Positions 34,201-46,200 of a stretch of 64,000 nt of DNA are shown here, piece by piece. Numbering within the stretch: the first letter of the stretch is position 1; the number at the start of each line of letters is the position of its first letter. The notes below the pieces were generated by a model. That model had not been told where the DNA came from, made no database searches, and worked only from the letters and a program-made list of their open reading frames with translations. The DNA lies in assembly GCA_950097015.1 (NCBI GenBank), contig CATNEN010000038.1, forward strand, positions 16,176,001-16,240,000, written 5' to 3'. The DNA is from Macrostomum hystrix. Taxonomy: Eukaryota; Platyhelminthes; Macrostomidae. A program made the position numbers and the translations under genes.

Positions 34201-37200
34201 TGTCTTATCTCTTCACTGTCTTATCTTTCTACTGTCTTATCTCTGTACTATCTTATCTCTGTGCTGTCTTATCTTTCTTCTGTCTTATCTCTGTGCTGTC
34301 TTATCTCTGTGCTGTCTTATCTCTGTGCTGTCTTATCTCTGTGCTGTCTTATCTCTGTGCTGTCTTATCTTTCTTCTGTCTTATCTCTGTACTATCTTAT
34401 CTCTGTGCTGTCTTATCTTTCTACTGTCTTATCTCTGTACTATCTTAACTCTGTGCTGTCTTATCTCTTCACTGTCTTATCTCTGTGCTGTCTTATCTCT
34501 GTGCTGTCTTATCTTTCTTCTGTCTTATCTCTGTACTATCTTATCTCTGTGCTGTCTTATCTCTGTGCTGTCTTATCTCTGTGCTGTCTTATCTTTCTTC
34601 TGTCTTATCTCTGTACTATCTTATCTCTGTGCTGTCTTATCTCTTCACTGTCTTATCTCTGTGCTGTCTTATCTCTGTGCTGTCTTATCTCTGTGCTGTC
34701 TTATCTTTCTTCTGTCTTATCTCTGTACTATCTTATCTCTGTGCTGTCTTATCTCTGTGCTGTCTTATCTCTGTGCTGTCTTATCTCTGTGTTGTCTTAT
34801 CTCTGTGCTGTCTTATCTCTCTACAGTCTTATCTCTTCACTGTCTTATCTTTCTTCTGTCTTATCTCTGTACTATCTTAACTCTGTGCTGTCTTATCTCT
34901 GTGTTGTCTTATCTCTGTGCTGTCTTATCTCTCTACAGTCTTATCTCTTCACTGTCTTATCTTTCTTCTGTCTTATCTCTGTACTATCTTATCTCTGTGC
35001 TGTCTTATCTCTGTGTTGTCTTATCTCTGTGCTGTCTTATCTCTGTGCTGTCTTATCTCTGTGCTGTCTTATCTCTGTGTTGTCTTATCTCTGTGCTGTC
35101 TTATCTCTCTACAGTCTTATCTCTCTAATGTATTATCCCTCCACTGTCTCATCTCTTCACTGTGAGTGTGAGTCATACCCGATGTAGTCTTCCCGCGATT
35201 GGACTATTTTAGTCACGCAATTGGGTCACTGAATATTGATTTTTTAAGTGTCGTTCAATGAACTTAGCACCTGACTGGGTTTAAAGAGCATTCAAGAATT
35301 TTCTGTTGATTGTGTTTGGGACGTTTTGTGGTGTAGTGTGTTTTGAATTTTATAAAGATTCTAAGAATCACTTAATCAGTAGGATATGTAGTTAAAGTTT
35401 GTTGAAAATTTGTTTTGAAATACTAAAAAATGTAAGCTATTTTTAACAGAAATCATTTTTCTATTTTATTTTAGATTCTGTTCTGCTGAACATGAGTCTA
35501 GAAAGAGTAAGTAACGTATTTTATTTCATTCAATACTGCATTAAAATTAACAAAAATTTGTAAATATTCGAGTTCATTATCTCCGCTTTGGCCTGGCCAG
35601 CGGTCTGTAGTGATTAGTGATCAGTGATTAGGTTAAGATAAAGCAGGGAACAAATGAGACAAGGAAAGGAACCATAGAGCGCATATTTTTTCTCACTTTC
35701 ATTCCAGATGCTATGTATAGATGTCCATTGCTGGGTCAATTAAATAATCGTAGTCAATCGCGTAGAACCTTTGGCTTCGATTCGGCAAATCCTCCGGCAT
35801 TCTCATAGACATCTATATGCGCTATATATAGATGTCCATGGACATTCTAGGCCAGGGGTCGGCAAACTTATTAGCGTGCGGGCCACGGACAGAACCTAAA
35901 AGACGACAGTGGGCCGCATCAACTGTAGGAATATGAGAAATGGGATGAATGAGACACAGGATAAATGAGACAAGGGAGGGATAAGACAGAAGATATAAGA
36001 CAGGGGAGAGATGAGTCACTGGAGAGATGAGACACAGGAGAGATGAGATGAGACAGGGGAGAGATAAGACACAGGAGAGATGAGACAGGGGAGAGATGAG
36101 ACACAGGAGAGATGAGACACAGGAGAGATGAGACACAGTAGAGATGAGACACAGTAGAGATGAGACACAGGAGAGATGAGACACAGGAGAGATGAGACAG
36201 GGGAGAGATGAGATAGGATACTAAAGGTGTTGGAAGGGGCAAGGTGCCGGATTAGGTAGCTTCGAGGGCCGCATCTGGCCCAGCGGGCCGGAGTATGCCG
36301 ACCCCTGTTCTAGGCCATAGACATGTGATTTAAAGTTGGATTATCTTATACATCCGCGGATGTTTTTTGAATCTCTTACGTTTGTCAACTACATGGCAGG
36401 GAAGAAAACTAACATGGCCTTAAACATCCCCCATTTTTACACCAGCCACCAGCTAAGGTAGACAACAGCGCCAAGTGCACCCTGACAGTCCGTCTGACCG
36501 ACGCCTCCAATCGTGAGTTTTCTGACACAGGGACCGTGTCAGTTCGCCTGGTGCAGACGGAACTGTTCATCCAGACTGACAAGGCTATCTATAAGCCCGG
36601 TCAGTTGGTTAAATTTCGCGTCGTTTCAGTTAGCGAATCGCTGAAGCCGGTGTACGAGAACGTCACAGTGTTTGTTAAAGTAAGCTGACAATTTGTGCGC
36701 GAATTTGTTTTTATTTCATTGTTCCATTTTTTAGATCTAATTAGCCATATTTTGTTTTGGTGATTTTGTCTCGTATTATTGATTATTTTAAGATCCGAAA
36801 TGCCATTTTACACAAAATGGCATTTTGTTATGTATTAAGTGTCTCATTCAATTCAAATAAATATTGTCATATGTACACATTTATAATAATAATAATAGTT
36901 ACGCCCCACGCCGACCACAGAAGTGGCCAAGAGGGGGGGCGTCAAATCGCGCGTTTCAGAGCCAGGTCTCTAACATGCTTCTCACCGGCCGCCTGGCTGG
37001 GTGCTCGCGCGTCTTCAAAAAGACGGTCGACATAGCGGGTTGATCGTCCCTGGCCGCGCCTGTGCGGTCCCTGCAAGGTCCACAGAAGGACATCCTGCAG
37101 CGGCTCTGGGCAGTAGGCTTCGGCCCGGATGACATGCCCGGCCAGCGCAGGCGCCGCTGACTCAGCAGGACAGAAAGCCGCGTCAGGCACGCATGCTGGT

Positions 37201-40200
37201 AAAGGGACTCGGTTGTCTCGTTGCCAGGGCCGCAGCGGGCACCGAAAGCGGCGCGAACTAGGGCCGCATGCGCCGCGTTGAGCTGCGCATTGAGCGCCCC
37301 GGTCATCGTCCAGGTCTAAGCATTGTACAACAGGGCGGTCTCGACAACCGCCTGTAACAACTGGGACCTGGCACCGTTCGACAGGGCCTCGGAGAGCAGC
37401 ACCGCCCGCACAGAACGGAAGGCGGCCCAGGCCTTGCCGCGGCGTCTCGCCAGGTCGTTGCCCACGTCAGGCACCAGTCCGCCGAGGTAGACGAACTGAC
37501 GGCACTTCGGGAGCGTGGTCCCGGGGCCGTCACCGTCTCGTAGTTGAATCTCGGCAGGTAGGTTATGCGGCACCGTCAGCAACCTCGGTCTTCCTGGCGT
37601 TGATAGCGAGGCCGACCCTCGCCGCCGCCGCAGTCATTCCGTCCAGCAGCCGTTGGGCGCCTTCGGCCGTCGTAGACAGCAGGGCGAGGTCGTCCGCGTA
37701 GCCGAGGACAGACAGCTTCTTTTCCGGGTGCCGTCGACTAGAGCGCCTTTGAAGCAGAAAACTATCCTCTGCAGTCGGCAGGCCGGTCCTGAGCACCCAG
37801 TCCATTACCAGCACGAAGAGAAAGGGCGCCAGAGTGTCACCCTGCAGCACTCCGGAGGTAGTGCTGAACAGGTCCGACGGTCCGTCTGGCGTCGCTACCA
37901 CAGCGGTGGTGTCCTGATACAGCGCCATGATGGCGGAGATCAGCTGCTGCGGTATGTTGTAGGCACGGAGCACGTGAGGCAGCGCGCCGCGGGCCACTGA
38001 GTCGAAAGCCTTAAAGAAGTCAACAAAGATGATAGATAGATAATGAAGAACAGAGGCCACGCACGCAGTTCAGGCAGTTGCTTGCTGATTAAGGAACAAA
38101 AAAGTTGACTATTAAATTACCAATATTTCGGCCAAAGTTTGGCCTTCGTCAGGGTATTACGCTCGTATTGAAAAAAACGAAAATAAATTTTAAAACGAGT
38201 TACAAGGTTAATAATCAAATTTTAGAGTCAATTAGAGTCAATGGGTTTAAAATGCGTCTCAATGTAGGCATGTTGCCATCGCTGTGCGGGAGCAGGTGGT
38301 CAGTTGGATGAGTACGTCTCCTCTGAAATGTGGTTAAGCGTACAATCGATCAGAGTTGGAAGTCTTGAGGGGCAGAGTATGTCTTTTGACGAGCGGGACT
38401 TGGTGTACGCAGCTACAGTGTTCAGACCCTGTGCGTGCTCAGATATGGCAGTGCGCATTTTGCGTATAGTGCTTGCAGAGTGGTCATTGAATGGAATCAC
38501 TATGGGAATGCATGCACTTTTGTTATTGTCAGCTGTGATTATTCCAGCGAGAGCCATGGTGCTTAATAAGCCGATGAGTTTCTGCTCCATGTCACGGCGT
38601 TTGCGTTGAGCTGCCGCCTTGTCGGTGTCATTCTCAGGACTGATGTACCACAGTCCCATGAAGCGTAAATCCTGGAGTCTGTGACCTGGAGCGCAAAAAT
38701 GCCTTGCAACTGGGGTGTCCTTGGTTAGTCTGATGTCGCTCAGGTGGGCCTTGAGTCGAGTCCTTAGAGCCCCACCTGTCTCACCTACATAAACGCAGCT
38801 GCTATCGCAAGCTTTGCAAAGAATAGCGTAGACAGTGTTTCTTGAATCGCAGCGGACTTTTTGGCAGATTCTGTAGACCATTTTCGTAGAATTGGAGCCT
38901 GGGCAGACCTGGCCGAATTGGCCGTGCTCCTTGCACAAGTCGCAGCCAGGGGTGTCACAGAATAGGAAACCAAACTCCCAAAGACAATCCGGGTAGAAGC
39001 CTAACTGTCTGAGGGCAGATTTTTTCGCGTTCCGAATCAGACGGACTGAATAACCCTGCTTCTTCAATATGCCCATCAGGTCGCTGCTGGCCTGGTCAAA
39101 GTCGGCTTTGAATGTGCAGCGACGTGCATAGCGTAGGAACTGGGATTTCAAGATACCCTTAAAGGTGTGCTTCGGGTGGAATGAGTTTGGGTTCAAAAGT
39201 TGGCGAGAGTCAGTGGGCTTGAAGTAGATCGAGCAAGTCAGTTTTCTCTTATTATCATGTGTAGTGAGGCCAACATAGCAGTCTAGGAAGTTAACTTTCT
39301 CTTTACTGTGTTGCATTGTGAGCCAGATATTGCTGTCAAATGTATTTAAGTGTCTGTAGTTCCATTAGTTGGGACTCTGTACCAACAAAAACCATGAAGA
39401 TGTCGTCAATGTAGCGTTTATACAACCGTGGCGTGAAGGGTGCAGAACTCAGGGCTCTGGATTCCCAGTCTGCCATAAAGATCGCGTAGGAAGGCGCAAA
39501 AGCTTTCCCCATACTTGTGCCCTTAATTTGAAGATAACGCGTGTCGTCAAAAATAAAGTCATTTTGGTTAAGGTTGATGTCCAAGAGATCTAGTATTTGT
39601 TGATCTGGTCTCGATTGTTGAGGGTAGATCTGAAATGCGTTTTTCACAGTCGCAATCCCTCTATCCGTTGGGATGTTTGTGTAAAGTGATTCGACATCCA
39701 TTGTGACCAGAAAAGCTTCTTCATCCACGGAAAGATCCAGGCTCTGAATCACTGCTTGGAAGTGATCGGTGTCTCGAACGAACGAGTCTTGCTCTTTTGC
39801 GATCGGTTTTAAGAACGTATCAATTAGTTTGGCGCTCATATAAAACTTTCAGAGTTGCAGTCGGAAACAATCGGTCGTCCGGGGGGTACCCCGGGGATTG
39901 GCCAGGACTCTGGATCTTTGTGAATCTTCGGAAGCAAGTAGAAGATTCTATCTCTCGGTTCCTTGGGTGAGACTAGTTGGGAATATTGATGGTTTGTTAT
40001 AATCTTTAGATTCTTTAGGTCTTTGAAGATTTGTGTGATCCGAGCAGTCGTGTGAGTGCTAGCGGCGGAATTCACTTGTTGATAGAAAGTAGAGTTGGAG
40101 AGTTGTCTATTTGCCTCCCGAATGTAGTCTTCGCGGTTCATAATAACCATGTTGTTGCCTTTGTCGGCTGGTTTAATAACAATCGTATTGTTGTTCCTTA

Positions 40201-43200
40201 GACTCTGAATTGCGTTTTTCTGGTGCTCGAGTAGGTTAGGCTTGTTGTAAAGAACCTTCGGAATTTTAATGTTGTCTAGTGCTTCGAACAGGTGTCTGTG
40301 TGATTGCCAGTTCTCGAGATTGATGTTCGGGATCGATTGGCGACAGGGAAACAGGGTCCGTGGTGTAAATGCGCAAGTGCGGCGTTGTAACAGTGAGTTT
40401 AGGGCTACTCTCTTCTTGAAGGTCGAGATTGAGTAACCTCACTGTCAGAAAGCCTATAGTGTGATATGTTAATCACTTGGCTGCTGTTTGCAGTCCCGGA
40501 ACTGTCAAGTTTTTTTGCGCTTTTCCATGTGCCACCTGGAAAATCCTCGAAGCGGATTCATTTGAGAGGCTGACAAGGTCCGGTTGGAATGACAGATGTC
40601 GAGACTGTAGTGTCACGTGGTTCTTCGGGTTGATCGTCCGGAGGTGGCGGTTCAGCTTCTCCGTCGTTTTATGAATGTCGTCCGGTGCCTCAGCGTCAGC
40701 AGCCGAGTCCAGGGTGTAAATGTTGGCCTTTGGGAAAGCCTTGTGGCAGTGGTTGAGAATCGTCGTGAGCTGTTTGTCGATGACACCTTCGAACTGTCTC
40801 GACAGGTCCTGGCCCCACGGGAACAGAATGACGGTTCTGACCAACTGATTAGTGGATTCTGTTTGTCCCCGTAGTACTTTGATCAGGTTCTCGGCTCTGA
40901 GCTTCGGAAAAATCTCGAATTGTACATCCGAGTTTTCCGCACCCGGTTGTGTTAGGCATTCGTCACCGATCGCAATTGTGGATTTTACTATTGGTGAGAG
41001 CTTCCAGTCTTTCTTCGGTCCCTTGTGGACATTCACATTGGTTAATGGTGTCACGGTTGTTTGGCTCTGCTCTTGAAGTGTTTCTTGATTTGCTTCATCG
41101 GTCTCAGTTGGGAGTGGTGCCTGAGTGGCCCCGGTAACATCGCATAGTCGAGTGGCGTTTTGGTCAGATGGTGTGTGGAAGGCCATTGATGAGTGTGTAT
41201 TGTCCGGGTGATTGCTGTCATTCGCAGGTGAGGATGTCTGGTCACAGACCACCCCCGTGTCGAGCCCCTGAGCACAGGCAACTCGACTCTGCGAATTTGA
41301 AGTTTCAGTATTAATTTATCAAAAGTTTTGTCAGATCTATGTTAGCTTGGTTTCCTTTGTTAGTCCAGTCGACCACTGCAGGTGAGGATGTCTGGTCGCA
41401 GACCACCCCCGTGTCAAGCCCCTGAGTACCGGAATCTTGGTCCTGCGAGTTTGAAGATTCAATGGTGACCACACGAATTGCAAGATCAGTGTTGGTTTGG
41501 GTTCCTTTGCAAGTGCCGCTGTCGCTGCACATGTTCGGTTCCTCATTGAAGCTGCACCAGTTAGGAGACAGCTCTGCTTGTCTCCTAACAGGAGATTGGC
41601 ATGTTGGGTCCTTTGATTTGTCAACGTGTCCCCACTATCTGTGGTACTCTGATCCCTGATCTGGGTTATCAACACACCAGGGAGCTGTTCTGAGATCGTT
41701 TCAACTTCATTGGCCCTAGTTGGTGGTTTTGTGATATTTGGGTGAAAGTCATTCAAAAACAAAAGCGATTCACCGGTATTGTCGTCCCAAGTCGGAATGT
41801 TGAGCTGGATTTGCATTCGCCGTAGCTGGGTCTTCAGCGTGTCACGGGAGGAGGAGAACCGCTTGCCGCTGTCTCTTGCGGCCCAACGGAAGCCCACTCG
41901 CCAGCCTGTGTACAGCTCGCTTGCGTCGATCTCCTTGGAAGCTTTTTCGATCTCCTTAGCCAGATCCATAATGCAGTTCTCGTAGTGGCTTTGCATCGTG
42001 TCCTGGGTGCTTAGCTCCCAGTTCTCCGCGTTCTCTTCCACGCGTTTCTGTGTGTGGTCGGAAGGCATCGCTGGTCGGATGAAACTTTTTAGCATCTCCG
42101 TTCTCCGGTGTACGCCGTTGGGTATAGAGTCCCAGTTTCCAAGGTGGTGCACCGCACAGAACAGTTTTTTTACACTGCGGGCGATCTGGGCCGCTCCACC
42201 TGGCATATGTTCCTCAGGACGGACGTCCTGTCGGCTGTCACGGTGGTTGTTCTTGCGGGCGTCCTGGCGAGCTTCACGATGGATGTTCCGGCGAGCTCTG
42301 AAACGCGCCTTTGAAGCAGAAAACTATCCTCTGCAGTCGGCAGGCCGGTCCTGAGCACCCAGTCCATTACCAGCACGAAGAGAAAGGGCGCCAGAGTGTC
42401 ACCCTGCAGCACTCCGGAGGTAGTGCTGAACAGGTCCGACGGTCCGTCTGGCGTCGCTACCACAGCGGTGGTGTCCTGATACAGCGCCATGATGGCGGAG
42501 ATCAGCTGCTGCGGTATGTTGTAGGCACGGAGCACGTGAGGCAGCGCGCCGCGGGCCACTGAGTCGAAAGCCTTAAAGAAGTCAACAAAGATGATAGATA
42601 GATAGATAGATAGATAGATTAACTCTCCCACTTTGTTTTTTTGTCGTAATGCAGCTTTTTGGTTGTGTTTAATTTTAAATAAGTCCCAGAACAATCTAGT
42701 TTCAAAGAATTCAAACGTGACTTCAACACTGAAAGGATTCCGAAGGCAACCTGGTCGATCGATACGAGCACAGGCCGCCTACAGCAGGTGCCAGACGATC
42801 AGTCGTTGATGCAGTCTACACTGGCCAATTCCAGCTGTCTGATCAGCCAAATCTGGGCGAGTGGACCATAATTGCAGAGAGTCAATCTAGCAAGCAGACT
42901 AAATTATTTACAGTGGACAAGTGAGCACATTGTTTATCTGCATTGCAATCTTCTTTGCGTTTCTTGGAATTCAAAATTTACTTAACTTACTCGTTGTTTT
43001 TTTAGTCCTAAACTGCGATCGCTAATAAGTATATATCTCAAAGCTTAGGAAACTATTTTGAATTCGAACGAATGATTCTGAATCCCAACAAAAATCAGAC
43101 ATTCCAGAGAGTGAATAGTCACAAATAATTATCTACGAGCTATATATAATCATGAGGATTAGCCTTTAATCCCTATTCCGGAAGTTCGATCTAAAATCTC

Positions 43201-46200
43201 AAGTGTTTCATAATCCGAAGATCTGATTCCAAGCATAAAATAATTTTCCTCAAAACCAACTACCAGTCTTAAATCGAAAAAAATTGTACTTAGTCCCCAA
43301 GTTCTGATCCCAGTTCAGTCCCAAAAATGACACAAAATCGCATAGATGATCCCAAATTCCTAGTACCAATCCCAAGTCTGAAAAATTATATAAAATCTCA
43401 AACAATGACACCTCCAAAGCTAAAAACTCCATTTAAAACTCGCTTTACAACTTCAGGTACGTACTACCCAAGCTGCAGCTGCGCCTGACGTTGCCAGATT
43501 TTGTACACGTGAATGATACAAACTTCAAAGTGGTCGCCGAGCCCAGATACACCTACGACAAGATTGCTCAAGGCGATGTGTCAGTGAATGTCACAGTGCT
43601 GCATGATTGCCAAAGCGTCGGCTTCTACCACCGCTACGGGCCGTGCAATGCGACCCTGATCGGTCGCCGCTTGGGAGCCGGCAGTTCGGGGCCGATTGAG
43701 TTCGAGTTCTCACTGAATGATTGGCGGCGCCAGCTGGCTGCGCGCGGCGACCGGCGAGCCAGATGGGGCGACATCAGGGCCCTGGTTGTCGCGGAGTTTC
43801 GCGAGAAATTCTCAGGCAAATCGTCAATTTTTTAAACTTTTTAATAGATTTGAGGCCGCTCCAATCTGAATGCCCGATAGTAAAACGATATCGCAGATGC
43901 TACCACCTGCAGGGGTCTGTTGCTAAAAATAGTCCTGACGTCACTCATGCGTAGCCCATAAGTAGGAGCGAGAACCACAAAACAGGCAGACTTGCAGCTA
44001 AAAATAGCCATATGACTCATAAGTGCGAGTTAACAAGCACAGCGTGAGTCAGGCATCCTAAAAAAGCAACGGGCAGAATGAGAATCCCATTCTCAGGTAT
44101 ACGTAAGGCATTCCCCACCAATCAGGGTGATAGAGTAACAAGTGTGGGGAACAAGACCTGAAAAGAGATAAAAAAATGGTGGCTAACAATTGCAGCCCTA
44201 ATTGGCGTGGGAATAAAAAGTAGATTGAAAAGTTAGGCTACATTTAACTGGAGACTCGCTTCACTTGTTGTCAGAGCGAATATGTTATCGTAATTAATCT
44301 CAAAATTTCAGGAATTCGAACCCTGGCTAACAAGACATTCACGGTGTACATTGATCGGTATCAACTAGCCATCGATACTGGCAATGTCCCATTTGTGTTA
44401 CCTGGCATGACTGTGCCAGTTCTGGTGCGTTTTTAAAAGTACAAAACTTTAGAAAGATTAGGGCTTAAACTAGTACTTATAGCCCTGTCACTCAAAATTT
44501 TCAATTTAAATTAATTCCTCTATTTAGCAAGTAATCCTGACACTTGTGTTAAGAGTTCCTTAATGAGAGATATAATAATCTCGTTAATAAGTATATTTTT
44601 AATCAATCATATTAGTAATTAAAGTAACAGGCTCAGCTAGATATTTTTTCAACTCCAGGTGGCCCAGACAAAATCCCCTCAGTGGGGTGACAACCTTACC
44701 AGACAAATAATGTCCTACCAGCAGCAGAGACCCAATGTCCCCCCAGCAGCAGAGAGCCAATGTCCCCCCAGCAGCAGAGACCCAATGTCCCCCCAGCAGC
44801 AGAGACCCAATGGCCCCCCAGCAGCAGAGACCCAATGTCCCCCCAGCAGCAGAGACCCAATGTCCCCCCAGCAGCAGAGACCCAATGTCCCCCCAGCAGC
44901 AGAGACCCAATGTCCCCCCAGCAGCAGAGACCCAATGTCCCCCCAGCAGCAGAGACCCAATGTCCCCCCAGCAGCAGAGACCCAATGTCCCCCCAGCAGA
45001 AGAGAACCAATGTCCCCCCAGCAGCAGAGAGCCAATGTCCCCCCAGCAGCAGAGACCCAATGTCTCCTCAGCAGCAGAGACCCAATGTCTCCTCAGCAGC
45101 AGACTCAATGTCCCCCCAGCAGCAGAGACCCAATGTCCTTCTAACAGCAGAGACCCAATGTCTCCCCAGCAGCAGAGACCCAATGGCCCCCCAGCAGCAG
45201 AGACCCAATGTCCTGCAGTGTGTTGTTGGCCCTCAAAGGCGTGAATTGCACGCCAAGCCGCCAAGCCTTCTCTACGCGGCTGCGCCCGAATTAATCGTTC
45301 GAACCCTGTGTCCCTCCCTGCACCTGATGATCTAACTTGATGATTGATAGTCAGAAATGACACCTAGAACCAGTTGAGCTATTGAGTACATCTGTTGAGT
45401 CCATGGACTGGGGGGGCCACGCCTTTGATTCAACAGTTTCAAGCTCACCTGTGACTGTATTCGCAGGTGAAGCTTATTCGGGCGGATGGTCATCCCTACA
45501 CTGGCCCATTGCCCGACGGTGATGTGACGCTCAGCATGAGCTGGTTCCACCGGGGCACCAGAAAATCTCGTCAGCTGCTGCGGCTCAAACCGGATGGAAC
45601 CAGTTCCAGTTGGTCGGTGACCGCCACAGTGCCGAACCTGGCCGATTTCACCACCGTGACCTTTGAGGTGAGCCGCCTTTATTTTACTATGTTTTACGTC
45701 GGTTCTATCAATTCTTCTAGGCTGATTCCATGAATCCTTCTGGGCTGATTCCATCAATCCTTCTGGGCTGATTCCATGAATCCTTCTGGGCTGATTCCAT
45801 GAATCCTTCTGAGCTGATTCCATGAATCCTTCTAAGGTGATTCCATGAATCCTTCTGGGCTGATTCCATGAATCCTTCTGGGCTGATTCCATGAATCCTT
45901 CTGGGCTGATTCCATCAATTCTTTTGGGCTGATTCCATGAATCCTTCTGGGCTGATTCCATCAATCCTTCTAAGCTGATTCCATCAATCCTTCTGAGCTG
46001 ATTCCATCAATCTTTCAGGGCTGATTCCATCAGTCCTTCTGGGCTGATACCATCAGTCCTTCTGAGCTGATTCCATCAATCTTTCAGGGCTGATTCCATC
46101 CATCCTTTTGAGCTGATTCCATCAGTCCTTCTGAGCTGATTCCATCAATCTTTCTGGGCTGATTCCGTCAATCTTTCTGGACTGATTCCATCAATCCTTC

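Larger units (their letters stand above)
38043..42304 (-). mobile_element. Penelope-like retroelement
   Basis: Minus-strand element inserted in the LINE: 300 bp of LINE (37743-38042) is repeated at 42305-42604 on its other side. From 5' to 3' it has an ORF1-like region (42290-40473), an RT of the Penelope class (about 40430-39330), a GIY-YIG endonuclease (to 38300), and a hammerhead-like motif near the 3' end (38118-38156). RT plus GIY-YIG is the defining combination of Penelope-like elements. Confidence 0.9.

Noticed and set aside
33317..35187. Overlapping open frames of up to 603 codons rich in Leu, Ser and Cys
   Set aside because: They run through the 16-bp minisatellite in several frames at once. 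Lack of stops follows from the unit sequence, and the region is an intron of the TEP gene.
44599..45964. Long open frames on both strands ([18 protein letters not shown] and [15 protein letters not shown] proteins)
   Set aside because: Artefacts of the 25-bp and 23-bp arrays; intron position and periodic sequence explain them.
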